Below, piece after piece: positions 1 to 9,260 of a stretch of DNA of 64,000 nt (positions are counted from its first letter, which is position 1; the number at the start of each line of letters is the position of its first letter). The position numbers were made by a program, and so were the translations under genes. The stretch lies in assembly GCA_036557665.1 (NCBI GenBank), contig DATBHG010000009.1:124001-188000 (forward strand), given 5' to 3'. Source of the stretch: VAZQ01 sp036557665 (GTDB taxonomy: Bacteria; Pseudomonadota; Alphaproteobacteria; Rhizobiales; Xanthobacteraceae). The notes below the pieces were generated by a model. The model was not told where the DNA came from. It saw only the letters and a program-made list of their open reading frames with translations, and made no database searches.

Positions 1-2
1 GG

Positions 3-314
3 GATCTCCTTGCCTATGCCCGCGAGACCGGCACGACCGTATTTCATCCGACCAGCACGTGCCGCATGGGTCCCGGCGGGGCGGCAGTCGTGGACGAGCG
101 CCTGCGGGTGCACGGCCTCGAGCGACTGCGCGTGGTGGACGGCTCGATCATGCCCAGCCTCGTTTCCGGCAACACCAACGCCGCCGTCATCATGATAGGC
201 GAGAAGGGAGCGGACATGATCCTCCAGGATGCGGGCGCGCACCCAGCAGTTCCGGTCGAAGCGCGTTCCGAGCCCCGCAGGTCCCGGCACGTTGGTGTAC
301 AGATCGGGGCATAG
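3..314 (+). CDS. GMC-family flavin oxidoreductase, C-terminal fragment (cut by window edge)
   Basis: The last ~100 codons of a glucose-methanol-choline oxidoreductase, an FAD enzyme that oxidises alcohols such as choline. The reading frame is open from the window edge. It shows FHPTSTCRMG, which carries the usual catalytic His, then RLRVVDGSIMPSLVSGNTNA, which carries the usual catalytic Asn, then an FAD-contacting AAVIMIGEKGADMI helix. The substrate cannot be told because the N-terminal FAD-binding and substrate domains lie outside the window. About 25 residues follow the family's usual end, an untidy but unremarkable tail. Confidence 0.85.
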   Translation, partial: DLLAYARETGTTVFHPTSTCRMGPGGAAVVDERLRVHGLERLRVVDGSIMPSLVSGNTNAAVIMIGEKGADMILQDAGAHPAVPVEARSEPRRSRHVGVQIGA

Positions 315-422
315 CCTGGATGACGAATTTGCAATCAGGCCAGTTGCGTGCTTGGCTGCTCACGGAACAGGCAGATCGCCTGAGCAAAGTCTATCCTTCC
401 GTCATTCCAACAGGAGGCGCCA

Positions 423-797
423 ATGAACCTTGGCGAAGTTGAACCGAGCGATTTTTATGGCGGGGAGCCGGCAACTGCTTCGCCTCCCGCCACCGTGTCC
501 AGGGTGACCTTCGACCGACGCGAGCTCAATCGCATACTCGGTCTCTACGGGCGCAAGGTCGCCGCGGGGGAATGGCGTGATTACGCTATCGATTTTCTCC
601 GCGACCGCGCCGTTTTCTCCATCTTTCGTCGCGCATCGGAAGTGCCGATCTATCGCATCGAGAAAAATCCCAAGCTCGCCCGGCGGCAGGGTGCTTACAC
701 CATCGTCTCGGCGACCGGTCTCATCGTCCGCCGCGGACATGAGCTCGACCGGGTCCTGCGCGCCCTCGATAAATCATTGAGCCTCGTGGCGGGGTGA
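423..797 (+). CDS. DUF2794 domain-containing protein
   Basis: A 124-residue soluble protein of the DUF2794 family, a small family of unknown function found almost only in Alphaproteobacteria. The body (about residues 25-120) contains TFDRRELNRILGLYGRKVAAGEWRDYAID, with RIEKNPKL and a GLIVRRGHELDRVLRAL helix. The start is fixed by a strong AGGAGG ribosome-binding site five bases upstream. It is a single gene with no operon partner. A 7-bp GC hairpin (801-821) follows the stop and may aid termination, although its T-run is about 25 bases further on. Function is unknown. Confidence 0.85.
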   Translation: MNLGEVEPSDFYGGEPATASPPATVSRVTFDRRELNRILGLYGRKVAAGEWRDYAIDFLRDRAVFSIFRRASEVPIYRIEKNPKLARRQGAYTIVSATGLIVRRGHELDRVLRALDKSLSLVAG

Positions 798-907
798 CAT
801 CCCGCGGGGAGGCGCCGCGGGCATCCGACAAACGCTTGGCAGTTTTTTGGAGTGACGCTCCACTCGACATCGTCGAATGGGGAGCCGCCCCGCTTAGCCA
901 AGTTGGG

Positions 908-1444
908 TTAAAACCGGTCCGGAGGCGTGGTAGCGCCACTCCCGAGTGGCCGCTGCATCAAGACGCTGTCGAGCCAACGGCCGAGCTTGAACCCGACGTT
1001 ATCGAACGTGCCGACCATGCGGAAACCAGCCGCGCGATGGAGCTCGATGGAAGCAGCATTGGCCGAATCGCCGATGATGGCAATCATCTGCCGGTAGCCG
1101 CCGGCTTCCGAAAAGGCGATGAGCTCCGCCAGCAACGCGCGGCCGATCCCCTGCCGATGCGATCCCGGCCTGACATAGATGGAGTCTTCGACAGTCCACT
1201 TGTATGCGGGGCGGGCGCGATAGGGCCCGGCATAGGCATAGCCGGCAAGCAAACCGCCGAGCTCTGCGACCAGGAATGGGTATCCGCCGGAGCGCAGGGC
1301 CTGATAGCGCCCGGTCATTTCGCTTTCATCCGGCGGATCGAGCTCGAACGTCGCCGTCCCGTAACGGACGGCTGCACTGTAGATCTCCGCGATCGCCGAG
1401 AGGTCGCGCCATCCGGCCGGGCGAATTGAAAGCGTGGCGCTCAT
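908..1444 (-). CDS. GNAT N-acetyltransferase, phosphinothricin acetyltransferase-like
   Basis: A 178-residue GNAT acetyltransferase of the PAT/bar subgroup, which transfers acetyl from acetyl-CoA to small amines such as phosphinothricin or methionine sulfoximine. It begins SIRPAGWRDLSAIAEIYSAAV, has the acyl-acceptor region VEDSIYVRPGSHR, and carries the acetyl-CoA pyrophosphate loop RQGIGRALL. The subgroup's ASIELHRAAGFRMVGTF strand follows. The start at MSATLSIRP fits the family; the open frame extends ten codons further to MPGRL, but that would run into the terminator of the next gene. The true substrate is not visible. Confidence 0.85.
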   Translation of the reverse strand: MSATLSIRPAGWRDLSAIAEIYSAAVRYGTATFELDPPDESEMTGRYQALRSGGYPFLVAELGGLLAGYAYAGPYRARPAYKWTVEDSIYVRPGSHRQGIGRALLAELIAFSEAGGYRQMIAIIGDSANAASIELHRAAGFRMVGTFDNVGFKLGRWLDSVLMQRPLGSGATTPPDRF

Positions 1445-1461
1445 CCGGGCGCCCATACGCA

Positions 1462-1489
1462 AACGCCCCGGCACGAGGGCCGGGGCGTT
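1462..1489 (-). terminator. Intrinsic-terminator-like hairpin after the BI-1 gene
   Basis: A perfect 10-bp inverted repeat, AACGCCCCGG (1462-1471) and CCGGGGCGTT (1480-1489), around an 8-base loop. It lies 20 bp past the stop of the minus-strand Bax-inhibitor gene and before the acetyltransferase start, so termination of the former is its likely role. The following T-tract is short. Confidence 0.65.
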
Positions 1490-1511
1490 CGGATGAAGAA
1501 GCTCCGGGCGC

Positions 1512-2270
1512 TCAGCGCCGATCGCCCAGGAACCGCAGCAGGAACAGGAACAGGTTGATGAAGTCGAGGTAGAGCGTCAACGCCCCCATGACCGCCTTTC
1601 GACCAACGATGGTTCCATCCTCCATCGGGTCATACATTTCCTTGATCCGCTGCGTGTCCCAGGCGGTGAGGCCCGCAAAGATCAATACACCGGCGGCGGA
1701 GATCACGAAGTCGAGGCCGGTGCTCCTGAGGAACATGTTGACCACCATGGCAATGATCAAGCCGATCAAGCCCATGAACAGGAACGAGCCGATCGGCGAG
1801 AGATCGCGTTGGGTGGTGTAGCCGTAAAGGCTCAGCGCACCGAAGGACGCCGCCGAGATGAAGAACACTCTGGTCACGGACGCTCCCGTATAGGCGAGAA
1901 ACACGGACGAGAGCATCAGCCCGAGCAAGCCCGCATACACCAGGAACAGCGTGAACGCCGTCGACGGCTGGAGTGTGTTGATCCGCCAGCTGATGAGAAA
2001 CACCATTCCGAGCGTGCCCAGGAACAGCACGAGGACAGCAGGTCCGCTGAAGATCATCTGGCCGAAGGGCGTGAGCACCAGTCGTCCCGCCGTCTCCGTC
2101 ACCGCCGCGTTGAAGGTCAGCCAGGCGACGACCCCGGTGAGCGCCACGCCCACGGCCATGTAGTTGTAGACGCGGATCATGTAGGCGCGCAGGCCCTCAT
2201 CGATCGCGATTGCCCGGTCCGCACCGACGCCGCGTCTGACGGCGGTATAGTTCGGGTCGAAATTCGACAT
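1512..2270 (-). CDS. Bax inhibitor-1/YccA family membrane protein
   Basis: A 252-residue integral membrane protein of the BI-1 family (UPF0005, TMBIM-like). Family members are proton-sensitive calcium-leak channels or modulators of membrane-protein quality control (YccA and FtsH in E. coli). Seven hydrophobic segments can be counted, beginning VGVALTGVVAW and ending LYLDFINLFLFLLRFLG. The family signature region GLTAWDTQRIKEMY precedes the last helix. The start is MSNFDPNY because a purine-rich GGAGAGAGAGGG lies just upstream; the open frame continues 51 codons further without family similarity. The gene is monocistronic and ends at a GC hairpin. Confidence 0.9.
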   Translation of the reverse strand: MSNFDPNYTAVRRGVGADRAIAIDEGLRAYMIRVYNYMAVGVALTGVVAWLTFNAAVTETAGRLVLTPFGQMIFSGPAVLVLFLGTLGMVFLISWRINTLQPSTAFTLFLVYAGLLGLMLSSVFLAYTGASVTRVFFISAASFGALSLYGYTTQRDLSPIGSFLFMGLIGLIIAMVVNMFLRSTGLDFVISAAGVLIFAGLTAWDTQRIKEMYDPMEDGTIVGRKAVMGALTLYLDFINLFLFLLRFLGDRR

Positions 2271-2511
2271 GGGAATTCCCTCTCTCTCCTTCCGGCCGCG
2301 AGGGCCGGAGCAATGGCGCCGTGCAGGAAGCGGCCCGGCTGCCGACGCGCGGAATCTAATGCCAGATTTGTTCCAGCGCCAGATGGTGCAGGCGGGATTC
2401 GTTAACGGCTGGTGACGCAGCACCGCCGCTACGAAGATGACATTTTGTCCACGTAACCAGGCAAGCGCGGCGCCCCGTTACCGAGGGGGCACGGCTCGGC
2501 TGGCGGCCATT

Positions 2512-5070
2512 TCAAAGGTCGCGCAGCAGGGGTGCGGGCTTTTGTCCCAGCGCACGTGCGGTACCGGCCAGGCCAAGTGCGACGACAAAAAGGACGACCA
2601 GCACGCAAGCCGCCAAGGGCGCTTCAGGAAGCCAGAGAAAGGGCAGGTGCATGAAGTGGCGAAGGATGATGGCGGCTGCGGCCGTCCCCGCGGCAAGTGC
2701 AAGTAGCGCTGTCGCCACGCCCAGGACCAGATATTCGATTGCATAGACTCCAACGAGCCGCATGCGCGTTGCGCCCAGAGTCTTGAGAATCACTGCCTCG
2801 TAGACGCGGCGGCGGTGCCCAGCGGCAAGGGCTCCAGCCAGAACAAGGATTGCGACGATCAGGGTGAGGGCACTTGCTGCACGAATTCCCAGCGCCAAAT
2901 TGGTCACTGTGGCTCCGACCGCATCCAACACGTCTCTCACCCGCATCGCGGCAATGCCCGGGAATGCCTTGCCCACGGCTTTGAGCAGCATCGACTCCTC
3001 CTCGGTCGAACGGCCGGGCGGATAGGTGAGCGTTGCGATCCGGGTGTGCGGGGCGCCGCGGAATGTCGCTGGCGCAAACACCATGACGAAATTGATACCG
3101 AGGCTTTGCCAATCGACCGTGCGCAAATTGGCAATCGTGGCGACGATATTGCGGCCGAGCACGTTGACGGTGACGACATCGCCGATCTTCAGGCCAAGAC
3201 CATCGGCGATGCGCTGCTCGAATGAGACCAGTGGCGCTCCCTGATAATCCGGGCCCCACCATCGTCCTGCTACCAGGCGCGACCCCGGCGGCAGATCTTG
3301 CGCATAGGTGATGCCGCGGTCGCTCTGTAGTGCCCACGCCGCTTCCGGCGCCGGCTTGAGCTCCTCGGCGGGTATACCGTTTGCCGCCACGATACGACCG
3401 CGCAGCATTGGGACCTCGTTGAGCGTCGCCCCGGGAGCATTGGCCCGGACGAATGCGTCGAATTTGGCTGCGTCGGCAACAGGGATATCGATGAAATAGA
3501 AACTGGGCGCCTGGTCCGGCAGCGCGGCGAGAAATTGCCGGCGCAGATTTCCGTCGATGCCCACCACCATGACCAGGAGGGTGAGCCCCAGCCCAAGCGA
3601 GAGAACGACGCTCGGCGTGAGCGCCCCGGGCCGATGGATGTTCGCCATCGCCAGGCGAGCGACAGGAACGCGCAGGCGCACAATGCTCCGTGCAGCCAGC
3701 ATGAGCAGTCTCGCCAGCGCATAAAGCAGCACCAACACCGCTGCGGCAGCCACGATGTAGACAGCGGCGATGCGGCGGTCATAGGCCAGCACCAAAGCAA
3801 GCGCCGCAAGCCCGGTGGCACACAGCGCTGTTGCCACTACATAGCGGGTGCGGGGACGGCGCCAGTATCCGCTGATCTCGCTGCGAAACAGCGCCGAGAC
3901 CGGAACGTCATGTGCGCGCCCGAGCGGCCACAGCGCAAAAACCGTCGCGGTGAGGAGGCCGTAAAGAAACGCGAGGGTCAAATCACCGGCATGCAGCACC
4001 GGCTCGATCGGCAGCGGCAGTATCGAGGCAAAGCCCCAGACCACCAGATACGGCAAGGCAGCCCCGACGAGCAGTCCAGGAATTGCGCCCAGCGCAGCGA
4101 ATGCCCAAATTTGTACCAGATAGATGGCGAAGACCCGTGAGCCGGTTGCACCCAGACATTTGAGGGTCGCGATCGCCTCGCGGCGGCGGTCGAGATGCGC
4201 TTTGGCGGCGTTGGCGACGCCGACTCCTCCGATCAAAAGCGCCGAAAGCCCCACCAAGGTCAAATACTGCGTGAACCTGTCGAGGTTCTGCGCAAGGGCG
4301 GGGGAGGCGTTGGCGCGCGATCGGATCTCCCAACCGGCTTCCGGAAATTGCGCCCGAGCTGCCGCCGTGACCGCGCGCAGCGGTGCCTCCGACTCGTCAG
4401 CACCTGGAAGACGCAGACGATAGTGCCAGCGCACCACGCTGCCGGGGCGCAGCAGCCCGCTGGCGCGCAGGGCTGCGTCGCTCAGGAGAAGGCGGGGCCC
4501 GAACCCGATACCTCCCGCCAGCTTGTCGGGCTCGGACTTGAGTGCGGCTCGTATCTCGATGTCTGCCGCTCCGATCTTGATCCGGGACCCGGCTCCAAGG
4601 CCCAGCCGGGCCAGCAAAGCGGGATCGGCAGCGGCGCCGAACACTCCATTCTCCAGCCGCAGAACATTGCGCAGCGGCTGGTCCGGATCGAGCACAACGG
4701 TACCGTAGAGTGGATACGAACCATCTACGGCTTTGAGCTCTACCAGGGCGGTGTCTCCGCCCGGCGTGCGAGCCATGGCCCGCATGGTGGCCGCCCGAGA
4801 TACCTGGCCCTGCGTCTGCAAAAACGCCTGCTCCGGGCCAGTCGCTTCGCGCAAGCTCAGCAAAAATGCGACATCGCCTCCCAGCATCGTCCTTCCCTCG
4901 CGCGCGAGCCCGTTGGCGAGCCCGGAAGCAACGGAGCTCACGCCGGCAACCGCCATCACGCCGAGGGCGATGCAGGCTGTCAGCACATAAAATCCACGCA
5001 ATCCCCCGCGCATTTCGCGCACTGCGATCTGCAGCGCGAGCACGATGCCGGGAGCCGCGGAGGTCAGCAT
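2512..5070 (-). CDS. ABC transporter permease, FtsX-like, YbbP family
   Basis: An 852-residue inner-membrane protein with two FtsX-type permease modules, as in the YbbP family of type VII (mechanotransmission) ABC systems. An N-terminal membrane segment (about 24-46) leads to a large periplasmic MacB-like domain. A first FtsX core lies at about 265-390, a middle membrane cluster at 400-480, a second periplasmic region next, and a C-terminal FtsX core at about 715-845. It overlaps the upstream ATPase gene by seven bases, so the two are co-translated. YbbAP pairs are often found beside tesA, as here, and are thought to act on lipids or outer-membrane components; the substrate is not known. Confidence 0.88.
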   Translation of the reverse strand: MLTSAAPGIVLALQIAVREMRGGLRGFYVLTACIALGVMAVAGVSSVASGLANGLAREGRTMLGGDVAFLLSLREATGPEQAFLQTQGQVSRAATMRAMARTPGGDTALVELKAVDGSYPLYGTVVLDPDQPLRNVLRLENGVFGAAADPALLARLGLGAGSRIKIGAADIEIRAALKSEPDKLAGGIGFGPRLLLSDAALRASGLLRPGSVVRWHYRLRLPGADESEAPLRAVTAAARAQFPEAGWEIRSRANASPALAQNLDRFTQYLTLVGLSALLIGGVGVANAAKAHLDRRREAIATLKCLGATGSRVFAIYLVQIWAFAALGAIPGLLVGAALPYLVVWGFASILPLPIEPVLHAGDLTLAFLYGLLTATVFALWPLGRAHDVPVSALFRSEISGYWRRPRTRYVVATALCATGLAALALVLAYDRRIAAVYIVAAAAVLVLLYALARLLMLAARSIVRLRVPVARLAMANIHRPGALTPSVVLSLGLGLTLLVMVVGIDGNLRRQFLAALPDQAPSFYFIDIPVADAAKFDAFVRANAPGATLNEVPMLRGRIVAANGIPAEELKPAPEAAWALQSDRGITYAQDLPPGSRLVAGRWWGPDYQGAPLVSFEQRIADGLGLKIGDVVTVNVLGRNIVATIANLRTVDWQSLGINFVMVFAPATFRGAPHTRIATLTYPPGRSTEEESMLLKAVGKAFPGIAAMRVRDVLDAVGATVTNLALGIRAASALTLIVAILVLAGALAAGHRRRVYEAVILKTLGATRMRLVGVYAIEYLVLGVATALLALAAGTAAAAIILRHFMHLPFLWLPEAPLAACVLVVLFVVALGLAGTARALGQKPAPLLRDL

Positions 5071-5780
5071 AAGACTGAGCCCGGCTCGCGCTCGATGCGC
5101 CCCGAACGGAGCATGACGACGCGATCGCAGCGCGCTGCAAGCGCCGGATCGTGTGTCACGAGCACCAGCGTCGTCCCGCGCTGTTGATGGCTCGAGAAGA
5201 GAAGCTGGATGATTTCAGCCCCGGTCGTTTCGTCAAGATTGCCGGTCGGCTCGTCTGCAAGAATCATATCGGGATCCGGTGCGAGGGCGCGGGCGAGAGC
5301 CACCCGCTGCTGCTCGCCGCCCGAAAGCTCCGCAGGATAGTGTCGCAGGCGGTTGCTCAGGCCGACTGCGACGAGCTCGCGCGCGGCACGCTCCTGTGCG
5401 TCGGCAGCGCCGGCGAGCTCCAGCGGGATGGCGACATTCTCCAGCGCCGTCATTGTCGAGATCAGATGAAACGACTGAAAAACGATTCCAACGTGGCGAC
5501 CGCGAAAGCGCGCCAGCGCGTCCTCATCCAGCGAGCCCAATTCCCGACCGCCGACCATGACGCTTCCGCCGTCGGCCCGTTCCAGGCCCGCTATCACCAT
5601 GAGCAACGTAGATTTTCCCGAGCCGGAGGGGCCAACCAGGCCGATTGCCTCGCCGCGGCCTATATGAAGGTCGATGGCTTTCAGAATATGGACGCGGGCC
5701 GCGCCTCGCCCGAGCGACAGGTCGACGCCGGTGAGGACAATGGCAGGGCTTGGCTGTTTCAACCCGGAAGGATCATGCAT
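5064..5780 (-). CDS. ybbA: ABC transporter ATP-binding protein, YbbA/LolD type
   Basis: A 238-residue ATPase of the LolD/MacB/FtsE class that powers the FtsX-like permease encoded just downstream. Walker A GPSGSGKST is at residues 50-58, the Q-loop at FQSFHL, the signature LSGGEQQRVALARAL at 152-166 and Walker B ILADEPTGNLDE at 173-184, followed by the H-loop VLVTHDPA. The chosen ATG (MHDPSG) shares bases with the tesA start on the opposite strand. Its own ribosome-binding site is poor, so a start a little further downstream cannot be excluded. The open frame upstream is antisense to tesA and is not coding. Confidence 0.87.
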   Translation of the reverse strand: MHDPSGLKQPSPAIVLTGVDLSLGRGAARVHILKAIDLHIGRGEAIGLVGPSGSGKSTLLMVIAGLERADGGSVMVGGRELGSLDEDALARFRGRHVGIVFQSFHLISTMTALENVAIPLELAGAADAQERAARELVAVGLSNRLRHYPAELSGGEQQRVALARALAPDPDMILADEPTGNLDETTGAEIIQLLFSSHQQRGTTLVLVTHDPALAARCDRVVMLRSGRIEREPGSVLC

Positions 5781-6501
5781 GGCGGATGATTGTGTGCCGC
5801 GCCCACGTGGCCTGAGCTCAGCACGCGCCTCATGTCGGGATTGCAGCGTTGCGGTTCGTCTGGCGGCATCGGTAGCCCTGCTCATGGCATGCGCGGGCGC
5901 GAAAGCGCAACCAGCCGCGATGGCGGATACCCCTGTGCACGTGGTCGCGCTTGGTGATTCGCTTACTGCCGGTCTGGGATTGCCGCTGAATGCATCGTTC
6001 CCGGCGAAACTCGAATCCGCCCTCAGGAGTAAGGGCATGGCGGTGGAGATCACGAATGCCGGCGTTTCCGGCGACACCGCCAGTGGTGGTCTTGCTCGTC
6101 TTGATTGGTCGGTGCCGCAAGGGACCGACGCGGTCATCGTGGAGCTCGGTGCCAATGATATGCTGCGCGGCATCGACCCGAAGCTCACGCAGGCTGCGCT
6201 CGCAGAAATCCTGCAGCGATTGAACGCGCGCCACATAGCGGTCCTGCTTGCCGGCATGCGGGCGGCACCAAATCTGGGCGCCGACTATGGGCGCAACTTC
6301 GAGAGCATATATTCCGAGCTCGCAGCAAAGGAGGGCGCGCTGCTGTATCCCTTTTTTCTCGACGGTGTCGCCGGTGAGGCGAAGCTCAACCAGCCCGATG
6401 GGCTCCATCCCAGCGCTGCTGGCGTGGAAGAAATTGTCAGGCGCATCTTGCCGGAGGTAGAGGAGCTGGTGTCGCGGGTACGCACAAAACAGCCTATGTA
6501 A
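5779..6501 (+). CDS. tesA: Arylesterase / SGNH-family lipase TesA, exported
   Basis: A 240-residue periplasmic SGNH hydrolase with thioesterase, arylesterase and lysophospholipase activity in the TesA family. A signal peptide ends near AGAKAQPA (residue ~46). Block I is GDSLTAG with the nucleophile Ser61; block II is NAGVSGDTASGG; block III is GANDML; block V is DGLHPSAAG with Asp207 and His210. GGAAGGA lies six bases before the ATG and fixes the start. The gene diverges from ybbAP, its usual neighbour, and the two start codons overlap, leaving no intergenic space. Confidence 0.9.
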   Translation: MADDCVPRPRGLSSARASCRDCSVAVRLAASVALLMACAGAKAQPAAMADTPVHVVALGDSLTAGLGLPLNASFPAKLESALRSKGMAVEITNAGVSGDTASGGLARLDWSVPQGTDAVIVELGANDMLRGIDPKLTQAALAEILQRLNARHIAVLLAGMRAAPNLGADYGRNFESIYSELAAKEGALLYPFFLDGVAGEAKLNQPDGLHPSAAGVEEIVRRILPEVEELVSRVRTKQPM

Positions 6502-6581
6502 CAAAGGGAGCCTCCGCAGCGCATCGGCACAAATGCGGACGGCCCGCGCCTTCCTTACCGTCGCAATGATCGCTACGTATC

Positions 6582-7118
6582 ATGCCCCGCCTGTTCACCG
6601 GTCTGGAAATTCCCTCGAGCATCGCGCAGCACCTCGCTGCCCTGAGAGGCGGTCTGCCCGGCGCACGCTGGATCGATCCCGAAAACTACCATACTACGCT
6701 GCGGTTCATCGGCGATGTCGACGACGTGATTGCGCGTGAGGTCGCCTCCCTGCTCGGACGGGTGCGCCGGCAGCGGTTTGAATTGCGGGTCGAGGACCTC
6801 GCATCTTTCGGCGGGCGCAAGCCGCGTGCCGTTGTGGCAAGGCTCGGCCCCGCGCAAGCGCTCATCGAGCTGCAGGCCGAGAACGAGCGGCTGATGCAAC
6901 GCGTGGGTCTGGAGCCGGAGGGACGCAAATACATGCCGCACGTGACGCTGGCGCGATTGCGCGAGACATCGAGCCGGCAAGTGGCCGATTACCTTGCTCT
7001 CCGCGCGCCGATCCGCTCGGCACCATTCACCGTATCGCGGTTCGTGCTGTTCTCGTCACGCAGATCGAGCGGCGGTGGCCCTTATGTGGTCGAGGCCGCC
7101 TACCCGCTCGCAGCTTAG
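6582..7118 (+). CDS. thpR: RNA 2',3'-cyclic phosphodiesterase (2H family)
   Basis: A 178-residue 2H phosphoesterase of the LigT/ThpR family, which opens 2',3'-cyclic phosphates on RNA and can ligate tRNA halves in vitro. The two HxTx catalytic motifs are HTTL (His37) and HVTL (His120). The opening RLFTGLEIP and the WIDPENYHTTLRFIGDV block are typical. Length matches the family. It follows tesA by 80 bp in the same direction and converges with the next acetyltransferase. No regulatory element was evident. Confidence 0.9.
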   Translation: MPRLFTGLEIPSSIAQHLAALRGGLPGARWIDPENYHTTLRFIGDVDDVIAREVASLLGRVRRQRFELRVEDLASFGGRKPRAVVARLGPAQALIELQAENERLMQRVGLEPEGRKYMPHVTLARLRETSSRQVADYLALRAPIRSAPFTVSRFVLFSSRRSSGGGPYVVEAAYPLAA

Positions 7119-7149
7119 GAACGCTCCAACTCCGCTGTGATCCCGCCTG

Positions 7150-7737
7150 CTACGTCTTCGCATGCTCTCCCGCCAACAGCCGCGATTGCACCTCGAACAT
7201 GGCGGTAGCGAATCCGTATCCGTCGGCGATCATCTCGCGCAGGAGCGACACCGGGGTAGGTCTCGGCGCGGCTACCTCGCCAACGACGCTGCCGAAATCG
7301 AAGCTCAGCTCCGCGTCGTACTTGCGCGCGAGCTGTTGCATGCGCCTGTTGTCCGCGAGACATGCCATGTGCAGAAATTTCAATCCGCGGTTCCTGGCGG
7401 CCAGCAAAGTGTATTCGAGCAGCGCGGACCCGACGCCGTGACTCTGCCACGCCTTCTCGATGGAGAATGCAGCCTCGCCCTCACGCCTGGCCGAAGGTCC
7501 GACGGGGCGCAGCTCGGCAGCGCCGCGCAAGGTCGCATCGACAAAAAAGCCGTGGATGATCGAATCGATGCTGAAGGCGAGCTCGGCATAATTTTTCAGG
7601 AACTGCTCGGAGACAGCGCCAGCAAACCGATTGCGGCGGCTGTCGAAATCGAGCCGCAGCAGATGCTCGTGGTAGAGCTCGGCTTCGGCGATCCACAGCT
7701 TCCGGATCAGGCCGCCGCGAGGAAGGGGCTCCCGCAT
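7150..7737 (-). CDS. GNAT family N-acetyltransferase
   Basis: A 195-residue GNAT protein. The acetyl-CoA-binding loop is SHGVGSALLEYTL (about residues 119-131), followed by ARNRGLKFLHMACLADNRRMQQLARKYDAEL, the usual beta4-alpha4 region. The N-terminal half (LLRLDFDSRRNRFAGAVSEQFLKNYA) resembles the GNAT subgroup often fused to acyl-CoA synthetases. The start is set by AGGAGG six bases before MREPL; the frame extends further upstream without support. The substrate cannot be inferred. Confidence 0.82.
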   Translation of the reverse strand: MREPLPRGGLIRKLWIAEAELYHEHLLRLDFDSRRNRFAGAVSEQFLKNYAELAFSIDSIIHGFFVDATLRGAAELRPVGPSARREGEAAFSIEKAWQSHGVGSALLEYTLLAARNRGLKFLHMACLADNRRMQQLARKYDAELSFDFGSVVGEVAAPRPTPVSLLREMIADGYGFATAMFEVQSRLLAGEHAKT

Positions 7738-7921
7738 TTCAATCCTCCTGTCGCAGTTGCGAATCGGGGCATTATATTGCGTTGCAATATGATCCTCCCA
7801 ACAACACATCGTGACATCGTTCCGCTAAATAATTGATGGACATTCAGAAACGAATGCCTGCCATTCGCCTGCCCAGGAAGCTTCTGCCCGTGTTTTTTGC
7901 ACTGCAAATCTCGCATGACTG

Positions 7922-9133
7922 ATGCGCATGCCCGCGGCGACTCTCTCCCGTGAGGCGATGCTGTCCTCGATCTCTGCGCGTTACGCATGCGATGTACGCG
8001 CGTGCAAGATCGAGCGCGACGCTGCTCAGCAAAAGGTCGTTGCGCACTTGGCGGCGCTCGAGCTCGAGCTCGCGCGGGCCGGCCCGTCCTGGCGTTTTTC
8101 GCTGAGCTCGCTGTTTCGAGGCCGCACGCGGCCGCGCGGGCCGATCAGGGGCGTTTATCTTTTTGGCGACGTCGGCCGCGGCAAGACAATGTTGATGGAC
8201 ATGTTCTTTGCCGGTGTCCCTGTTGCCCGCAAACGACGCGTTCACTTTCATGAATTCTTGACAGAAGTGCACGAGCGCATCCATGGGCTGCGTCAGCGGA
8301 TGAAAGCGGGCAAAACCGAGCATGGCGACCCCATTCCGCAGACCGCTGACGCGATCGCACAAGAGGCATCGGTTCTTTGTTTCGACGAATTCCACGTTAC
8401 CGACATCGCCGATGCCATGATTCTCGGCCGTCTGTTCAAGCGCCTGTTCGAGCGCGACGTGGTCGTGGTCGCGACCTCGAATGTGCCACCTGACGAGCTT
8501 TACAAAGACGGCCTCAACCGCGCGTTGTTTCTCCCCTTCATCGAGTTGATCGAAGCGCACATGACCTGTCTTCGACTGGGTGCCCGGGCTGATTTTCGCC
8601 TCGAGAAGCTGGCGGGCACACGCATGTGGCATGCGCCCGCGGATGCCGCGGCGGCGGCAGCACTCGATCGCGCTTGGCTGCTCCTGACGGCGGGACATGC
8701 CGGCGAGCAGCGCCAACTCCAGGTCATGGGGCGCAAGCTCGTGGTGCCCCGTGCGGCCATGGGCGCAGCGCGCTTTTCCTTCCGCGATCTCTGCCAGCAG
8801 CCGCTGGCCGGAGCGGATTATCTCAAGCTCGCGCGCGAGTTTCATACCGTCTTCATCGAGCGCATTCCGGCCATGGATTATGCGGCTCGCAATGAAGCGA
8901 AGCGCTTCATCGTTCTCGTCGACACGCTCTATGACAACGCGGTGAAGCTCGTGGCCTCCGCCGAGACCGAGCCGCATCTGCTGTATCGGGCGAGCGAAGG
9001 CTTCGAGGCGCATGAGTTCAAGCGCACCGAATCGCGCCTGATCGAGATGCAGTCCCAGAGCTATCTCGGCCTGGCGCACGGTCGCAGTCACGCGGTTGCC
9101 GGAGATTCTACAGCCGGCCTTGTGGAAACGTAA
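7922..9133 (+). CDS. zapE: Cell division protein ZapE (AFG1-like ATPase)
   Basis: A 403-residue AFG1/ZapE P-loop ATPase, which binds FtsZ in gammaproteobacteria and acts in mitochondrial proteostasis in eukaryotes. Walker A GDVGRGKT sits at residues 82-89, Walker B VLCFDEFHVTDI at about 151-162, and the sensor region VVVATSNVPPDELYKDGLNR follows. In alphaproteobacteria zapE commonly precedes mdh and the sucCDAB genes, as here, with a 127-bp gap. Two in-frame ATGs (7922 and 7928) are possible starts and neither has a clear ribosome-binding site. Confidence 0.92.
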   Translation: MRMPAATLSREAMLSSISARYACDVRACKIERDAAQQKVVAHLAALELELARAGPSWRFSLSSLFRGRTRPRGPIRGVYLFGDVGRGKTMLMDMFFAGVPVARKRRVHFHEFLTEVHERIHGLRQRMKAGKTEHGDPIPQTADAIAQEASVLCFDEFHVTDIADAMILGRLFKRLFERDVVVVATSNVPPDELYKDGLNRALFLPFIELIEAHMTCLRLGARADFRLEKLAGTRMWHAPADAAAAAALDRAWLLLTAGHAGEQRQLQVMGRKLVVPRAAMGAARFSFRDLCQQPLAGADYLKLAREFHTVFIERIPAMDYAARNEAKRFIVLVDTLYDNAVKLVASAETEPHLLYRASEGFEAHEFKRTESRLIEMQSQSYLGLAHGRSHAVAGDSTAGLVET

Positions 9134-9260
9134 TCTCGGCGAGCAAGATCGAGGGCACATGGTATCCGCCTGGCGCCCGCGCGGCGGCTTGAACCATGAC
9201 CCTCGAAGGAGTTATGACCCTGTGCGCTCCTCCGCGCTCTGACCCGAGGTTTTTCCGCAC

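Noticed and set aside
5781..6257. N-terminal extension of YbbA by 159 codons
   Set aside because: Antisense to tesA and without similarity to the ABC ATPase family.
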